DNA from: Variovorax flavidus
Lineage (GTDB): Bacteria; Pseudomonadota; Gammaproteobacteria; Burkholderiales; Burkholderiaceae_C
Length of the DNA: 64,000 nt
NCBI RefSeq assembly: GCF_030317145.1
Contig: NZ_JASZYE010000005.1
Location: 1-64,000, forward strand
Reading direction: 5' to 3'
Below are positions 35,939 to 44,610 of this stretch, one piece after another. A model generated the notes under the pieces. It searched no databases. It saw only the letters and a program-made list of their open reading frames with translations, and had not been told where the DNA came from. The position numbers were made by a program, and so were the translations under genes. Each line of letters opens with the position of its first letter. Positions within the stretch are counted from its first letter, which is position 1.

Positions 35939-36775
35939 ATGGCCTCGATCACCCCGCTCAGGCCCAGGACGTCGCGCAGCGGCGCGGGCGCCGGTCCGCA
36001 CGTCGGTTCGGGCGCTGGCGCGCAGCTGCTCTCGGGCGACGCGCTGCGGCTGGACGGGGTGACGCGCGCCTTCGGTGCGCTGCGTGCGGTCGACGACGTG
36101 TCGCTCACGGTCACGGCCGGGCAGAAGTACGCCATCCTCGGCTCCAACGGCGCGGGCAAGACCACGCTGTTCAACGCCATCACCGGCGACTTTCCGCCCA
36201 CGGCCGGGCGCATCCATTTCTTCGGCGAAGACATCACCGAATTGCCGCCGCACGATCGCATCCGCAAGGGGCTGCGGCGCACATACCAGTCTTCGCTGCT
36301 GTTTCGCGACCTCACGGTGCGCGACAACCTGTTTCTCGCGGTGCGCGGCGTGGCCAGCGGCCGCTTCAGCTTCCTGAGGGCGCGCGCGGGGAACGCATCC
36401 ACGCGCGCCACCAACGACTTGCTCGAACGCTCGCGCCTGAGTCACATCGCCGACGAGCGCGTTGCCAATCTCGCCCATGGGCAGCAGCGGCAGCTGGAGA
36501 TCGGCATGGCGCTCGCAGGGGCACCGCGGCTGATCCTGTTCGACGAGCCGGCCGCGGGGCTGTCTCCCGTGGAGCGGCGCGAACTGGTCGCGCTGCTGGG
36601 CTCGCTGCCGGCACACATGAGCTTCGTCCTGATCGAGCACGACCTGGACATCGCGCTGCGCGTGGTCGACCGGGTCACGGTCATGCACAACGGGCGCACG
36701 CTGCGCACCGGCACGCCGGACGAGATCGAGAACGACGCGCAGGTGCAGGCGATCTACATGGGGAGCAGGCACTGA
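35939..36775 (+). CDS. Liv-type ABC transporter ATP-binding protein (LivG-like), second system
   Basis: The 278-residue ATPase has Walker A GSNGAGKT, a LivG-type RRTYQSSLLFRDLTVRDNLFLAV region, the signature NLAHGQQRQLE (LSxGQ replaced by LAHGQ) and Walker B LILFDEPAAGLSP. About 37 extra Gly/Ala-rich residues precede the domain. Its stop overlaps the next ATG (TGATG). Confidence 0.92.
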   Translation: MASITPLRPRTSRSGAGAGPHVGSGAGAQLLSGDALRLDGVTRAFGALRAVDDVSLTVTAGQKYAILGSNGAGKTTLFNAITGDFPPTAGRIHFFGEDITELPPHDRIRKGLRRTYQSSLLFRDLTVRDNLFLAVRGVASGRFSFLRARAGNASTRATNDLLERSRLSHIADERVANLAHGQQRQLEIGMALAGAPRLILFDEPAAGLSPVERRELVALLGSLPAHMSFVLIEHDLDIALRVVDRVTVMHNGRTLRTGTPDEIENDAQVQAIYMGSRH

Positions 36776-39009
36776 TGGCATGGTTCGGCACCGATCGGAA
36801 AGCGGCCGCCACCGGCGCGCCGGTGCTCGTCATCGAGGCGCTGGATGTGTTCTATGGCCGCGCCCATGCGCTGCAAGGCGTCAGTCTCACGCTGGAACGC
36901 GGCGTGCTCGGCATCGTCGGGCGCAACGGCATGGGCAAGACCACGCTGTGCAACGCCATCACGGGGCTGGTGCCTGCGCGTGGAAGCATCCGCCTTGCGG
37001 GTGAGGAGATCCTGGGGCTGGCGCCGAACGAGATCACGAAGCGCGGCATCGCCTACGTGCCGCAGGGTCGCCGCGTGTGGCCTTCGCTGTCGGTCGACGA
37101 GACCCTGCGGCTCGTCGCCAGCCGCAGGCGCGAAGTCGATCGCGTCTATGCGATGTTCCCGCGCCTGGCGGAGCGGCGCGGCCACGGCGGCGCGCAGTTG
37201 TCGGGCGGCGAGCAGCAGATGCTCGCCATCGGCCGCGCCTTGCTGCTCAATCCCAAGCTGCTGGTGATGGACGAGCCCACCGAAGGGCTGGCACCGGTGA
37301 TCGTCGATCAGGTGGCGCAGGCGCTGCGCGACCTCGCCGCCGAGGGCAGCATCGCCGTGCTGCTGATCGAGCAGAACCTCGGCGTCGCAGTGTCGGTGGC
37401 GGATCGGATCGGGCTGATGGTCAATGGCCGGATCTCGCAGGAGATGCCGGCGTCGCAGTTGGCGGCGGATCGCGAACTGCAGGAGCGACTGCTGGGCGTG
37501 CGCTCGGGCGGTCCCGACGACGAGATCGATATTCCGGATGCAACAGCCGCCGAGCCGCCAGCATCCACGCAGGTCTTCACTGTCCGGCGCGCGCATGGCG
37601 ATGGCGCGCCGTCGCTCGACGACCTTCCCCCCGCTACCGTGCGCGGCTTCACGCGATGGAATGCGGGCGGCACGGCTGCGCCGGTCGCGGACATTGCGCG
37701 CGCCGCACCCGCCCCGACGCCCGTCGCAGCGTCAGCCGCGCCCGCCTCCTCGTCGCCGCGGGTCTTCGAGTTTCCCGTCGCCGCCAGCAGCGTGCGCTCT
37801 GCCTACGTCGCAGGCACCTTCGACACCAAGGGCCGTGAACTCGCCTTCCTGCGCCAATGCCTCGAAAAGCTGGGCATGCGCGTGGTCACGGTCGACCTCT
37901 CGACCTCCGGCAAGCCATCTCCCGCCAGCGTGCATCCGCGCGAAGTGGCGCGCCACCACCCGCAGGGCGAATCTGCCGTCTTCAGCAACGACCGCGGCAG
38001 TGCGATGGCCGCGATGGCGCTTGCCTTCGAAGCCTTCCTCACGACACGGCGCGACCTCGGCGGCATCATTTCCGCCGGCGGCTCAGGCGGCACGTCGATG
38101 GCAACGCAGGGCATGCGTGCGTTGCCCGTCGGCGTGCCCAAGCTGATGGTGTCGACCATGGCCAGCGGCGATACGCGCCCCTACGTGGGGCCGAGCGACA
38201 TCTGCATGATGTATTCGGTCACCGATGTGCAGGGCATCCACCGCATCAGCGAACTCGTGCTGGCGAATGCGGCGAACGCACTGGCCGGCATGATCGCGCA
38301 CCCGCCCGTCGCCTCGACGGTCACCAAGCCGGCGATCGGCCTCACGATGTTCGGCGTGACGACACCGTGCGTGCAAGCGATCACCAGGCAACTCGAAGAC
38401 AGCTACGACTGCCTCGTATTCCACGCCACGGGCGTCGGCGGCCAGTCGATGGAGAAGCTGGCCGATTCGGGCCTGGTGGCGGGCGCGATCGATGTTTCGA
38501 CCACGGAGATCGCGGACGAGATCGTCGGCGGCACGCTCTCGGCCGGCCCGACCCGGCTGGATGTGTTCGCACGGCATGCCCTGCCCTACGTGGGCTCCTG
38601 CGGCGCGCTGGACATGGTGAACTTCGGCGCGTGGGACACGGTGCCCGAGCGCTTCAAGGGGCGCAGGCTCTACCGCCACAACCCGACGGTGACCCTGATG
38701 CGCACCACGGCCGACGAGTGCCGCGCCATCGGTGAATTCATCGCCGCCAAGCTCAATGCGATGCGAGGCCCGGTTCGCTTTCTCATCCCCGAGGGCGGCG
38801 TATCCGCCATCGACCGACCCGGCCAGCCCTTCCATGACCCCGAGGCCGACCGGGCGCTCTTTACTGCAATCGAAAGCGCCTTCCGCGCCGGCCCGGACCG
38901 CAAGCTGCAACGCTTGCCGTTGCACATCAATGACGAAGCCTTCGCCGACGCGCTGGTCGGCGCCTGGCACGAGGTGGCGCGCACGGCGCCGGGCGCGCGG
39001 CGCGCCTGA
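36775..39009 (+). CDS. fusion: LivF-like ABC ATPase + UPF0261/Tm-1-like domain
   Basis: The 744-residue chain has two parts. Residues about 15-245 are a LivF-like ATPase with Walker A GRNGMGKTT (49-57), signature LSGGEQ (about 142) and Walker B LLVMDEPTEGLAP. An Ala/Pro-rich linker (about 250-340) leads to a complete UPF0261 domain (342-744) starting YVAGTFDTKGRELAFLRQC, with SAGGSGGTSMATQG and TGVGGQSMEKLADSG. UPF0261 is the N-terminal half of plant Tm-1, a protein that inhibits tobamovirus replication; the bacterial function is unknown. The next gene encodes the other Tm-1 half. The covalent link implies that the UPF0261 enzyme works at the transporter. Confidence 0.9.
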   Translation: MAWFGTDRKAAATGAPVLVIEALDVFYGRAHALQGVSLTLERGVLGIVGRNGMGKTTLCNAITGLVPARGSIRLAGEEILGLAPNEITKRGIAYVPQGRRVWPSLSVDETLRLVASRRREVDRVYAMFPRLAERRGHGGAQLSGGEQQMLAIGRALLLNPKLLVMDEPTEGLAPVIVDQVAQALRDLAAEGSIAVLLIEQNLGVAVSVADRIGLMVNGRISQEMPASQLAADRELQERLLGVRSGGPDDEIDIPDATAAEPPASTQVFTVRRAHGDGAPSLDDLPPATVRGFTRWNAGGTAAPVADIARAAPAPTPVAASAAPASSSPRVFEFPVAASSVRSAYVAGTFDTKGRELAFLRQCLEKLGMRVVTVDLSTSGKPSPASVHPREVARHHPQGESAVFSNDRGSAMAAMALAFEAFLTTRRDLGGIISAGGSGGTSMATQGMRALPVGVPKLMVSTMASGDTRPYVGPSDICMMYSVTDVQGIHRISELVLANAANALAGMIAHPPVASTVTKPAIGLTMFGVTTPCVQAITRQLEDSYDCLVFHATGVGGQSMEKLADSGLVAGAIDVSTTEIADEIVGGTLSAGPTRLDVFARHALPYVGSCGALDMVNFGAWDTVPERFKGRRLYRHNPTVTLMRTTADECRAIGEFIAAKLNAMRGPVRFLIPEGGVSAIDRPGQPFHDPEADRALFTAIESAFRAGPDRKLQRLPLHINDEAFADALVGAWHEVARTAPGARRA

Positions 39010-39038
39010 ACAACGACACGCGAGGAGACCCGACGACC

Positions 39039-39869
39039 ATGCCCCGCATCGCCCGATCGACACTGCTCCAGCGCTTCCGCGAGAAGATCGATGCCGGCCG
39101 GCCGATCATCGGCGGCGGCGCCGGCACCGGCCTGTCCGCCAAGTGCGAGGAAGCCGGCGGCATCGACCTCATCGTCATCTACAACTCGGGCCGCTACCGC
39201 ATGGCCGGACGCGGGTCGCTCGCCGGCCTGATGGCCTACGGCAATGCCAACGAGATCGTCTGCGAGATGGCGCACGAGGTCCTGCCGGTGGTCAGGCACA
39301 CGCCCGTGCTTGCAGGCGTGAACGGCACCGATCCGTTCGTGATTCCCGACGAGTTCCTGAACCGGCTGATCTCGCTCGGCTTCTCGGGGGTGCAGAACTT
39401 CCCGACGGTCGGGTTGATCGACGGCGTCTTTCGCGCCAACCTCGAAGAGACGGGCATGAGCTACGCGCTGGAGGTCGAACTGATCGCCCGCGCCCGCGCG
39501 ATGGATCTGCTGACCACGCCCTACGTCTTCAGCGAAGCCGATGCGCGCGCCATGGCCGGCGCGGGCGCCGACATCGTGGTGTGCCACCTCGGCCTGACCA
39601 CGGGGGGCGCCATCGGCGCGGAAACGGCGCTCACGCTGGCCGATTGCGTGCCCCGCATCAACCAGTGGGCCGCCGCCGCGCACGCGGTGAAGCCCGATGC
39701 CATCGTGCTGTGCCACGGCGGCCCGATCGCCACGCCGGAGGACGCCCAGTACGTGCTGGCGCACTGCCCGTCCTGCGCCGGCTTCTATGGCGCGAGTTCG
39801 ATGGAGCGCCTGCCGACCGAGACGGCGCTCACCGAGACCACGCGACGCTTTGTCCAGATCACGCGATAG
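39039..39869 (+). CDS. phosphoenolpyruvate hydrolase family TIM-barrel protein (Tm-1 C-terminal-half homologue)
   Basis: The 276-residue protein matches the PEP-hydrolase/TIM-barrel family. Blocks are RPIIGGGAGTGLSAKCEEAGGIDLIVIYNSGRYRMAGRGSLAGLM, then GVNGTDPF, GFSGVQNFPTVGLIDG and HGGPIATPEDA. In plants and fungi this domain is fused after a UPF0261 domain. Here the UPF0261 domain is on the preceding gene, fused to an ABC ATPase. The reaction is not established for most members despite the family name. ATG at 39039 follows CGAGGAGACC. Confidence 0.88.
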   Translation: MPRIARSTLLQRFREKIDAGRPIIGGGAGTGLSAKCEEAGGIDLIVIYNSGRYRMAGRGSLAGLMAYGNANEIVCEMAHEVLPVVRHTPVLAGVNGTDPFVIPDEFLNRLISLGFSGVQNFPTVGLIDGVFRANLEETGMSYALEVELIARARAMDLLTTPYVFSEADARAMAGAGADIVVCHLGLTTGGAIGAETALTLADCVPRINQWAAAAHAVKPDAIVLCHGGPIATPEDAQYVLAHCPSCAGFYGASSMERLPTETALTETTRRFVQITR

Positions 39870-39888
39870 ATAACAGGAGACGACATCC

Positions 39889-41586
39889 ATGTCAGGCGCT
39901 CAATTCGGAAGTTTCATCCTCGGGCTGATCGTCGTCGCGATCGTCGTGGCGATCGCAGTGTGGCTGCTGCACTGGTTCTACCTGCGCAGCTCGAAGGAAC
40001 GCGCCTTCGTGCGCACCGGCCTCGGGGGGCAGAAGGTGGTGCTCGGCGGCGGCGCCTTCGTGCTGCCCATCGTGCACGACGTGATTCCCGTCAACATGAA
40101 CACGCTGCGGCTCGAAGTGAGCCGCGGCCGCGACAAGGCGCTCATCACCAAGGACCGCATGCGGGTCGACGTGATCGCCGAGTTCTACGTGCGCGTCGCG
40201 ACCAATGAAGACGCCGTCGCAGCCGCGGCACAGACACTGGGCCTGCGCACCATGGAGCCGGAGCAGCTCAAGGAACTCGTCGAAGGCAAATTCGTCGATG
40301 CCTTGCGCACCGCCGCAGCCGAGATGACGATGGAGGAACTGCACGAGAAGCGCGGCGCCTACGTGCGGCGCGTGCGTGACGCCGTGGCGGAGGACCTGAC
40401 CAAGAACGGGCTCGAACTCGAAGCCGCCTCGCTGACGCAGCTCGACCAGACCGGCATGGAGTTCTTCAACCCCAGCAACGCCTTCGACGCCGAGGGTCTG
40501 ACCCGACTCACCGAGCAGATCGAGCACCGCAAGAAGCAGCGCAACGACGTCGAGCAGGACACGCTGATCGCCATCCGCAACAAGAACCTCGAAGCCGAGA
40601 AGCTCTCGCTCGACATCGATCGCGAGAGCGAGCACGCGCGCCTCGCGCAACAACGTGAGCTGGAGATGGCACGCGCTCGCCAGCGGGCCGAGGTGTCGAC
40701 CGAACGCGCACAACGGGAGCAGGAAGCGGAGGGCGCGCAGATCGCTGCGAAGCAGAGCATCGACACTGCGCGCATCCGTTCCGAGCAGACCATCGAGGAA
40801 GGCCGCATCAGCAAGGAACGCGCGATCCAGAGCGCCGAGATCGAACGCCGCATGTCGCTCGAACTCGCGGAGCAGCAACGCGCCATCTCGATCGCCCGCG
40901 AGAGCAAGGCACAGAGCGAGGCTCAGGCTGAAGCTGAATTGGCGCGTGCCTCAGCCGTGTCCGCGGAAGAGAAGGTCTTCACCGCGCGCGAAGTCGAGAT
41001 GGCCGAGCGCAAGAAAGCCATCGAACTCATCGCCGCCGCGCAGGTGGCCGAGCGTGATGCACTCCGCCTCACGTCGGCAGCCCAGGCCGAGAGCGATGCC
41101 AGCACCGCCCGAGGCGCGGCCGTTCGCGCGCAGGCCGAGGCCGATGCGGACGCCGACAAGATCCGCTCGATGGCCATGAAAGTGCGCGCCGAGATCGAGG
41201 CCGATGCGGCCCGCATGATGAACGAGTCGCACAACATGCTCTCGCCCGAGGCGCGCATGTCCGCGCTGCGCATGAAGCTGGTCGAGAAGGCCGAGGCGAT
41301 CATCCGCGAATCGGTGCGGCCGCTGGAGAACATCGAGGGCATCAAGATCCTGCACGTCGACGGGCTCGGCGGATCGTCGGGTGATGGCGTCCGCAATGGC
41401 GAAGGCGGCACCTTCGCCGACGGGCTCGTCAACTCCGCCCTGCGCTTTCGGGCGCAGGCGCCGCTGGTCGACCAGCTCCTGCGCGAGATCGGCATCGAGG
41501 GTGGCGACATCCAGCGGCTGGTCGGCGACGCCAGCGGTGCGCATGCCGCGCTGCCTGCGGGCACGAAGAAAGAGCGGCAGGAATAG
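39889..41586 (+). CDS. flotillin-family (SPFH domain, YqiK-like) membrane protein
   Basis: The 565-residue protein has one N-terminal transmembrane helix (about residues 8-32), an SPFH/band-7 domain (about 33-230, including RDKALITKDRMRVDVIAEFYVRV) and a long Ala/Glu-rich coiled coil (about 230-470). It ends in a short C-terminal domain. Flotillins scaffold membrane microdomains and gather transporters or proteases. It starts 19 bp after the PEP-hydrolase-family gene and 3 bp before the SRPBCC gene, so it is firmly inside the operon. A scaffold role for this transporter is inferred. Confidence 0.9.
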   Translation: MSGAQFGSFILGLIVVAIVVAIAVWLLHWFYLRSSKERAFVRTGLGGQKVVLGGGAFVLPIVHDVIPVNMNTLRLEVSRGRDKALITKDRMRVDVIAEFYVRVATNEDAVAAAAQTLGLRTMEPEQLKELVEGKFVDALRTAAAEMTMEELHEKRGAYVRRVRDAVAEDLTKNGLELEAASLTQLDQTGMEFFNPSNAFDAEGLTRLTEQIEHRKKQRNDVEQDTLIAIRNKNLEAEKLSLDIDRESEHARLAQQRELEMARARQRAEVSTERAQREQEAEGAQIAAKQSIDTARIRSEQTIEEGRISKERAIQSAEIERRMSLELAEQQRAISIARESKAQSEAQAEAELARASAVSAEEKVFTAREVEMAERKKAIELIAAAQVAERDALRLTSAAQAESDASTARGAAVRAQAEADADADKIRSMAMKVRAEIEADAARMMNESHNMLSPEARMSALRMKLVEKAEAIIRESVRPLENIEGIKILHVDGLGGSSGDGVRNGEGGTFADGLVNSALRFRAQAPLVDQLLREIGIEGGDIQRLVGDASGAHAALPAGTKKERQE

Positions 41587-41589
41587 CGC

Positions 41590-42030
41590 ATGGTCAATGT
41601 CTACGTCTCCAGCGTCATCGACGCGAGCGCCGACAACGTGTGGTCGCGTGTGCGCGACTTCAACGGCCTGCCGCAGTGGCATCCGATGATTGCCGACAGC
41701 CGCATCGAGAACAGCCAGCCGGCCGACAGGGTCGGATGCATCCGCCACTTCCACACGCGCGACGGCGGGATGATCCGCGAGAAGCTGCTGGCCCTGTCGG
41801 ACTACGAGTACAGCTGCACCTACGAGATCCTCGAAAGCCCGATGGGCGTGACGAACTACGTCGCCACGCTGAAGCTCACGCCGGTGACCGACGGCACGCG
41901 CTGCTTCGCCGAGTGGAGTGCGGAGTTCGAATGCGATGCGGGCCGCGAAGGGGAACTCACCCAGTCCATCGGCCAGGGCGTGTTCCAGGGCGGCTTCAAC
42001 GCGCTGAAGCAGCACTTCGGCGGGCGCTGA
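41590..42030 (+). CDS. SRPBCC (START-like) family protein
   Basis: The 146-residue protein has the SRPBCC pattern: a beta strand SSVIDASADNVWSRVRDFNGLPQWHP, then GCIRHFHTRDGGMIREKLLALSDYEYSCTYEI and a C-terminal helix. It makes a deep hydrophobic pocket that binds lipids or small aromatic compounds. It is paralogous to the N-terminal domain of the next protein and overlaps it by one base (TGATG). Ligand binding or cyclase-like activity is possible. Confidence 0.85.
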   Translation: MVNVYVSSVIDASADNVWSRVRDFNGLPQWHPMIADSRIENSQPADRVGCIRHFHTRDGGMIREKLLALSDYEYSCTYEILESPMGVTNYVATLKLTPVTDGTRCFAEWSAEFECDAGREGELTQSIGQGVFQGGFNALKQHFGGR

Positions 42031-43511
42031 TGGCCGGCTTGCAACGCGTCGTGCGATCGACCGTCATCGACGCGCCGATCGAGCGCGTGTGGGCTGTGCT
42101 GCGCGACTTCAACAGCCATGACCAGTGGCACGAAGTGGTCGAGCAGAGTCGCATCGAAGGCAGCGAGCGCAGCGACCAGGTCGGCTGCGTGCGCAGCTTC
42201 ACGCTGCGGGACGGCAACCGCATCCGCGAGCAGTTGCTGACGTTGTCGGACACCGAACACAAGAGCACCTATTGCATCGTCGAGGCGACCTTGCCGCTGC
42301 AGCGCTACGTGGCGACGGTGACGCTGAAGCCGGTGACCGATGGCAATCGCACTTTCTGGCATTGGGAATCGACCTTTGCGACGCCGCCCGGAATGGAGCG
42401 TGAGTTGCGCGATACGGTGGCGCAGGGCGTTTACGAGGCGGGTTTCGAGAACCTGAGGCGGCACCTTCGTCAGGGGAGCGACCAGCGGGCGCCAGGCGCC
42501 GCTGCGATGCCGACCGCCATGCCGATGGCCACGCGCCGCATCGGTGTCGAACGCTACGGCGGGCCGGAAGAACTTCGACCGCAAGACGGCGAGGCCGCCG
42601 CGCCGCGCGAAGGCGAGGTGCGTATCCGCCAGCGGGCCGTCGGCGTCAATTTTCTTGACGTGTACCTGCGCCGCGGCTGGGTGCCGCAGATGCTGCCGGT
42701 CTCCGGTGCGGCCCCGGGCGTGCCGGGCATGGAGGCCGCGGGCACTGTGGTTGACGTCGGCGCGGACGTGTCGGGCTTTCTGCCGGGCGACCGCGTCGCC
42801 TACCTGGGGCCGGTGCCGGGCGCGTACTGCAGCGTGCGCACCGTGCCGGCTGAATGGGTTGTTCGACTGCCCGCTGCCGTCGAGGACGACGTGGCCGCCG
42901 CGCTGCTGCTGAAGGGCATCACCGCCGACTACCTGCTGCACGACCTGGGACGCGTACAGCGCGGCACGCGGCTGCTGGTGCATGCGGCGGCCGGTGGTGT
43001 GGGACTGCTGGTGTGCGCCTGGGCGCGACGGCTCGGCGCGGTGGTGATCGGCACCGTCTCCAGCGAAGAGAAGGCACGCATCGCGCGTGAGTACGGCTGC
43101 GAGCACGTGATCGTGACGCGTGACTATCGCTTTGCAGACGCCGTGCAACGCGCTTGCGGTGGGGCCGACGTGGTGATCGACGGCCTGGGCGATGCGGCCC
43201 GCGAGGAGAACCTCGCCGCCCTCGCCCGCCGCGGGCACTGGATCAGCCTCGGACAGGCCAGTGGGCCGTTGACGCCGCTTGCGCCCGATGCACTGGTGGC
43301 GAAGTCGTTGAGCTTTTCGCGGCCCGTGGTGTTCGACTATGTGTCGACGCAGGCCCAACTCGCCGAGCGTGCGCAGCGTGTGTGGAACGCGCTGTCGGAC
43401 GGCGCAATCAGGCTGCCGCCGATCGAACGCTTTTCACTTGAATCCGCTGCGCAGGCGCATGCGCGGCTCGAATCGCGCGGCAGCGCCGGTGCGCTGGTAC
43501 TGCTGCCCTGA
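42030..43511 (+). CDS. fusion: SRPBCC domain + quinone oxidoreductase-type MDR enzyme
   Basis: The 493-residue product joins an SRPBCC domain (residues 1-148; RDFNSHDQWHEVV, GCVRSFTLRDGNRIREQLLTLSD) to a zinc-independent quinone oxidoreductase (about 168-493). The latter has NFLDVYLRRGW, PGMEAAGTVVDVG and the NADPH-binding AAAGGVGLLVCAWA. The SRPBCC half is a paralogue of the preceding gene. The linker contains several Met codons (near residues 160-166), but none has a clear ribosome site, so a true fusion is favoured over a missed start or lost stop. Confidence 0.85.
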   Translation: MAGLQRVVRSTVIDAPIERVWAVLRDFNSHDQWHEVVEQSRIEGSERSDQVGCVRSFTLRDGNRIREQLLTLSDTEHKSTYCIVEATLPLQRYVATVTLKPVTDGNRTFWHWESTFATPPGMERELRDTVAQGVYEAGFENLRRHLRQGSDQRAPGAAAMPTAMPMATRRIGVERYGGPEELRPQDGEAAAPREGEVRIRQRAVGVNFLDVYLRRGWVPQMLPVSGAAPGVPGMEAAGTVVDVGADVSGFLPGDRVAYLGPVPGAYCSVRTVPAEWVVRLPAAVEDDVAAALLLKGITADYLLHDLGRVQRGTRLLVHAAAGGVGLLVCAWARRLGAVVIGTVSSEEKARIAREYGCEHVIVTRDYRFADAVQRACGGADVVIDGLGDAAREENLAALARRGHWISLGQASGPLTPLAPDALVAKSLSFSRPVVFDYVSTQAQLAERAQRVWNALSDGAIRLPPIERFSLESAAQAHARLESRGSAGALVLLP

Positions 43512-43548
43512 CCTCATTCAAGATCCGGAACCGAACAGGAGATTCACC

Positions 43549-43926
43549 ATGATCGTTGGCATGAACCACTTCACCGTGACTGCGGAAGATGAGAAGAAGA
43601 CGCTGGATTTCTATACCGGACTGCTGGGCCTGAAGGTGGGGCATCGGCCGGACCTCGGGTTTCCCGGGGCGTGGCTTTATGGGAGTGGGCCGCAGGCGGT
43701 GCTGCATCTGTACTTTGGGCGGCCGGTGCCTGAGCAGCGCACGGGGGTCATCGATCACATGGCTTTTACCGCGCAGGACTTGCGGGCGGTGAAGAAGCGG
43801 TTTGATGAGAGCGGGGTGAAGTACGACTTGCGGCAGCAGGCGGGGGCTGGGACTTGGCAGTTGTTTTGCCTGGATCCGAATGGGGCGAAAGTGGAGTTGG
43901 ATTTTGATGCGGGGGAGAGGCTTTAA
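43549..43926 (+). CDS. VOC (glyoxalase/dioxygenase-like) family protein
   Basis: The 125-residue protein is a single VOC unit: MNHFTVTAEDEKKTLDFYTGLLGLKVGHRPDLGFPGAWLY with the first metal-binding His at residue 6, HLYF, DHMAFTA and the C-terminal FCLDPNGAKVELDF with the metal-binding Glu. Members include glyoxalases, fosfomycin-resistance proteins and ring-cleavage enzymes. ATG at 43549 follows CAGGAGATTCACC, and it appears to end the operon. The second half is rich in GGG and TTT-type codons unlike the genes before it. Confidence 0.87.
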   Translation: MIVGMNHFTVTAEDEKKTLDFYTGLLGLKVGHRPDLGFPGAWLYGSGPQAVLHLYFGRPVPEQRTGVIDHMAFTAQDLRAVKKRFDESGVKYDLRQQAGAGTWQLFCLDPNGAKVELDFDAGERL

Positions 43927-44096
43927 CGATGGGAGTCAGGTGGAAGCGCGAGCGTCTCAGCGGTGACGAGCCCTGCAGCCGGGCCAAAGAAAGCGGGGAG
44001 CTTGTTGAGGTTCTCGCCTATCCATTCGGCGTGTGCGCAGCGGCCGCCGTAGGCGATCCGCCAGAATGACGTGTTGGGCCTCACCTTTACAAGCAC
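43923..44096 (-). pseudogene. short coding remnant or small unrecognised gene
   Basis: A 57-codon minus-strand frame (GTG at 44096 to TAA at 43923) encodes a protein-like sequence including FWRIAYGGRCAHAEWIGENL and LPAFFGPAAGLVTAE, with codon use rich in C/G at third positions. It has no convincing ribosome site, begins right after the lipoprotein stop at 44113, and its stop overlaps that of the VOC gene on the other strand. It looks like the tail of a decayed gene, but a genuine small protein is possible. Confidence 0.35.
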
Positions 44097-44112
44097 GCGG
44101 CAATATGGGGCT

Positions 44113-44610
44113 TTAAAACGTTACGCGTTCCTTGCTTGCAACAATCGGCCCGGCGTTGCAGCCGGCTACCGACGGTGCGACCAAAATGCCTGCGGTCTTT
44201 GCTGCAACGAGTTGTTCAAGTATTGGCGCGGTTTGGGGAGTTGACTTGGATGTGACTGATACCAGCATCCCGTTGTTCAACGTCGCCCCGAACTCTGTCG
44301 CCGAGAACCAAGAGGGCTTGTGAAGGATCGCTCTTGCGTTCTGGTAGTCCGGCAAAGTGACAACTTCTTCCTTCTGCACAACTCGACGGCACGTGCCTTC
44401 GTCAGACGAACCAATCAGGCCTTTGTCCTTGTCAAGTAGTTGCGTGAACTCATAGCGAACTTTGACGAGCATAGGTTCGTAGTAGACGACACCCTCGACC
44501 CCAGGCCCCGCGACTTTCAACGTGGTTGGATCAATACGCACAGTCTCTATGCGGCTCGCGCAACCTGCCAAAGCCACCGAGACGGCGACGAAAAGTGTGT
44601 GCTTAACCAT
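44113..44610 (-). CDS. lipoprotein of unknown function
   Basis: The 165-residue protein starts with a lipoprotein signal (MVKHTLFVAVSVALAGC, Cys at residue 17). The mature part has further cysteines (GTCRRVV and AGCNAGP) and looks like a small beta-rich domain. ATG at 44610 has AAGGAG upstream. The region is visibly less GC-rich than its neighbours (for example runs such as TTTTAAAG), suggesting horizontal acquisition. No family recognised. Confidence 0.75.
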   Translation of the reverse strand: MVKHTLFVAVSVALAGCASRIETVRIDPTTLKVAGPGVEGVVYYEPMLVKVRYEFTQLLDKDKGLIGSSDEGTCRRVVQKEEVVTLPDYQNARAILHKPSWFSATEFGATLNNGMLVSVTSKSTPQTAPILEQLVAAKTAGILVAPSVAGCNAGPIVASKERVTF

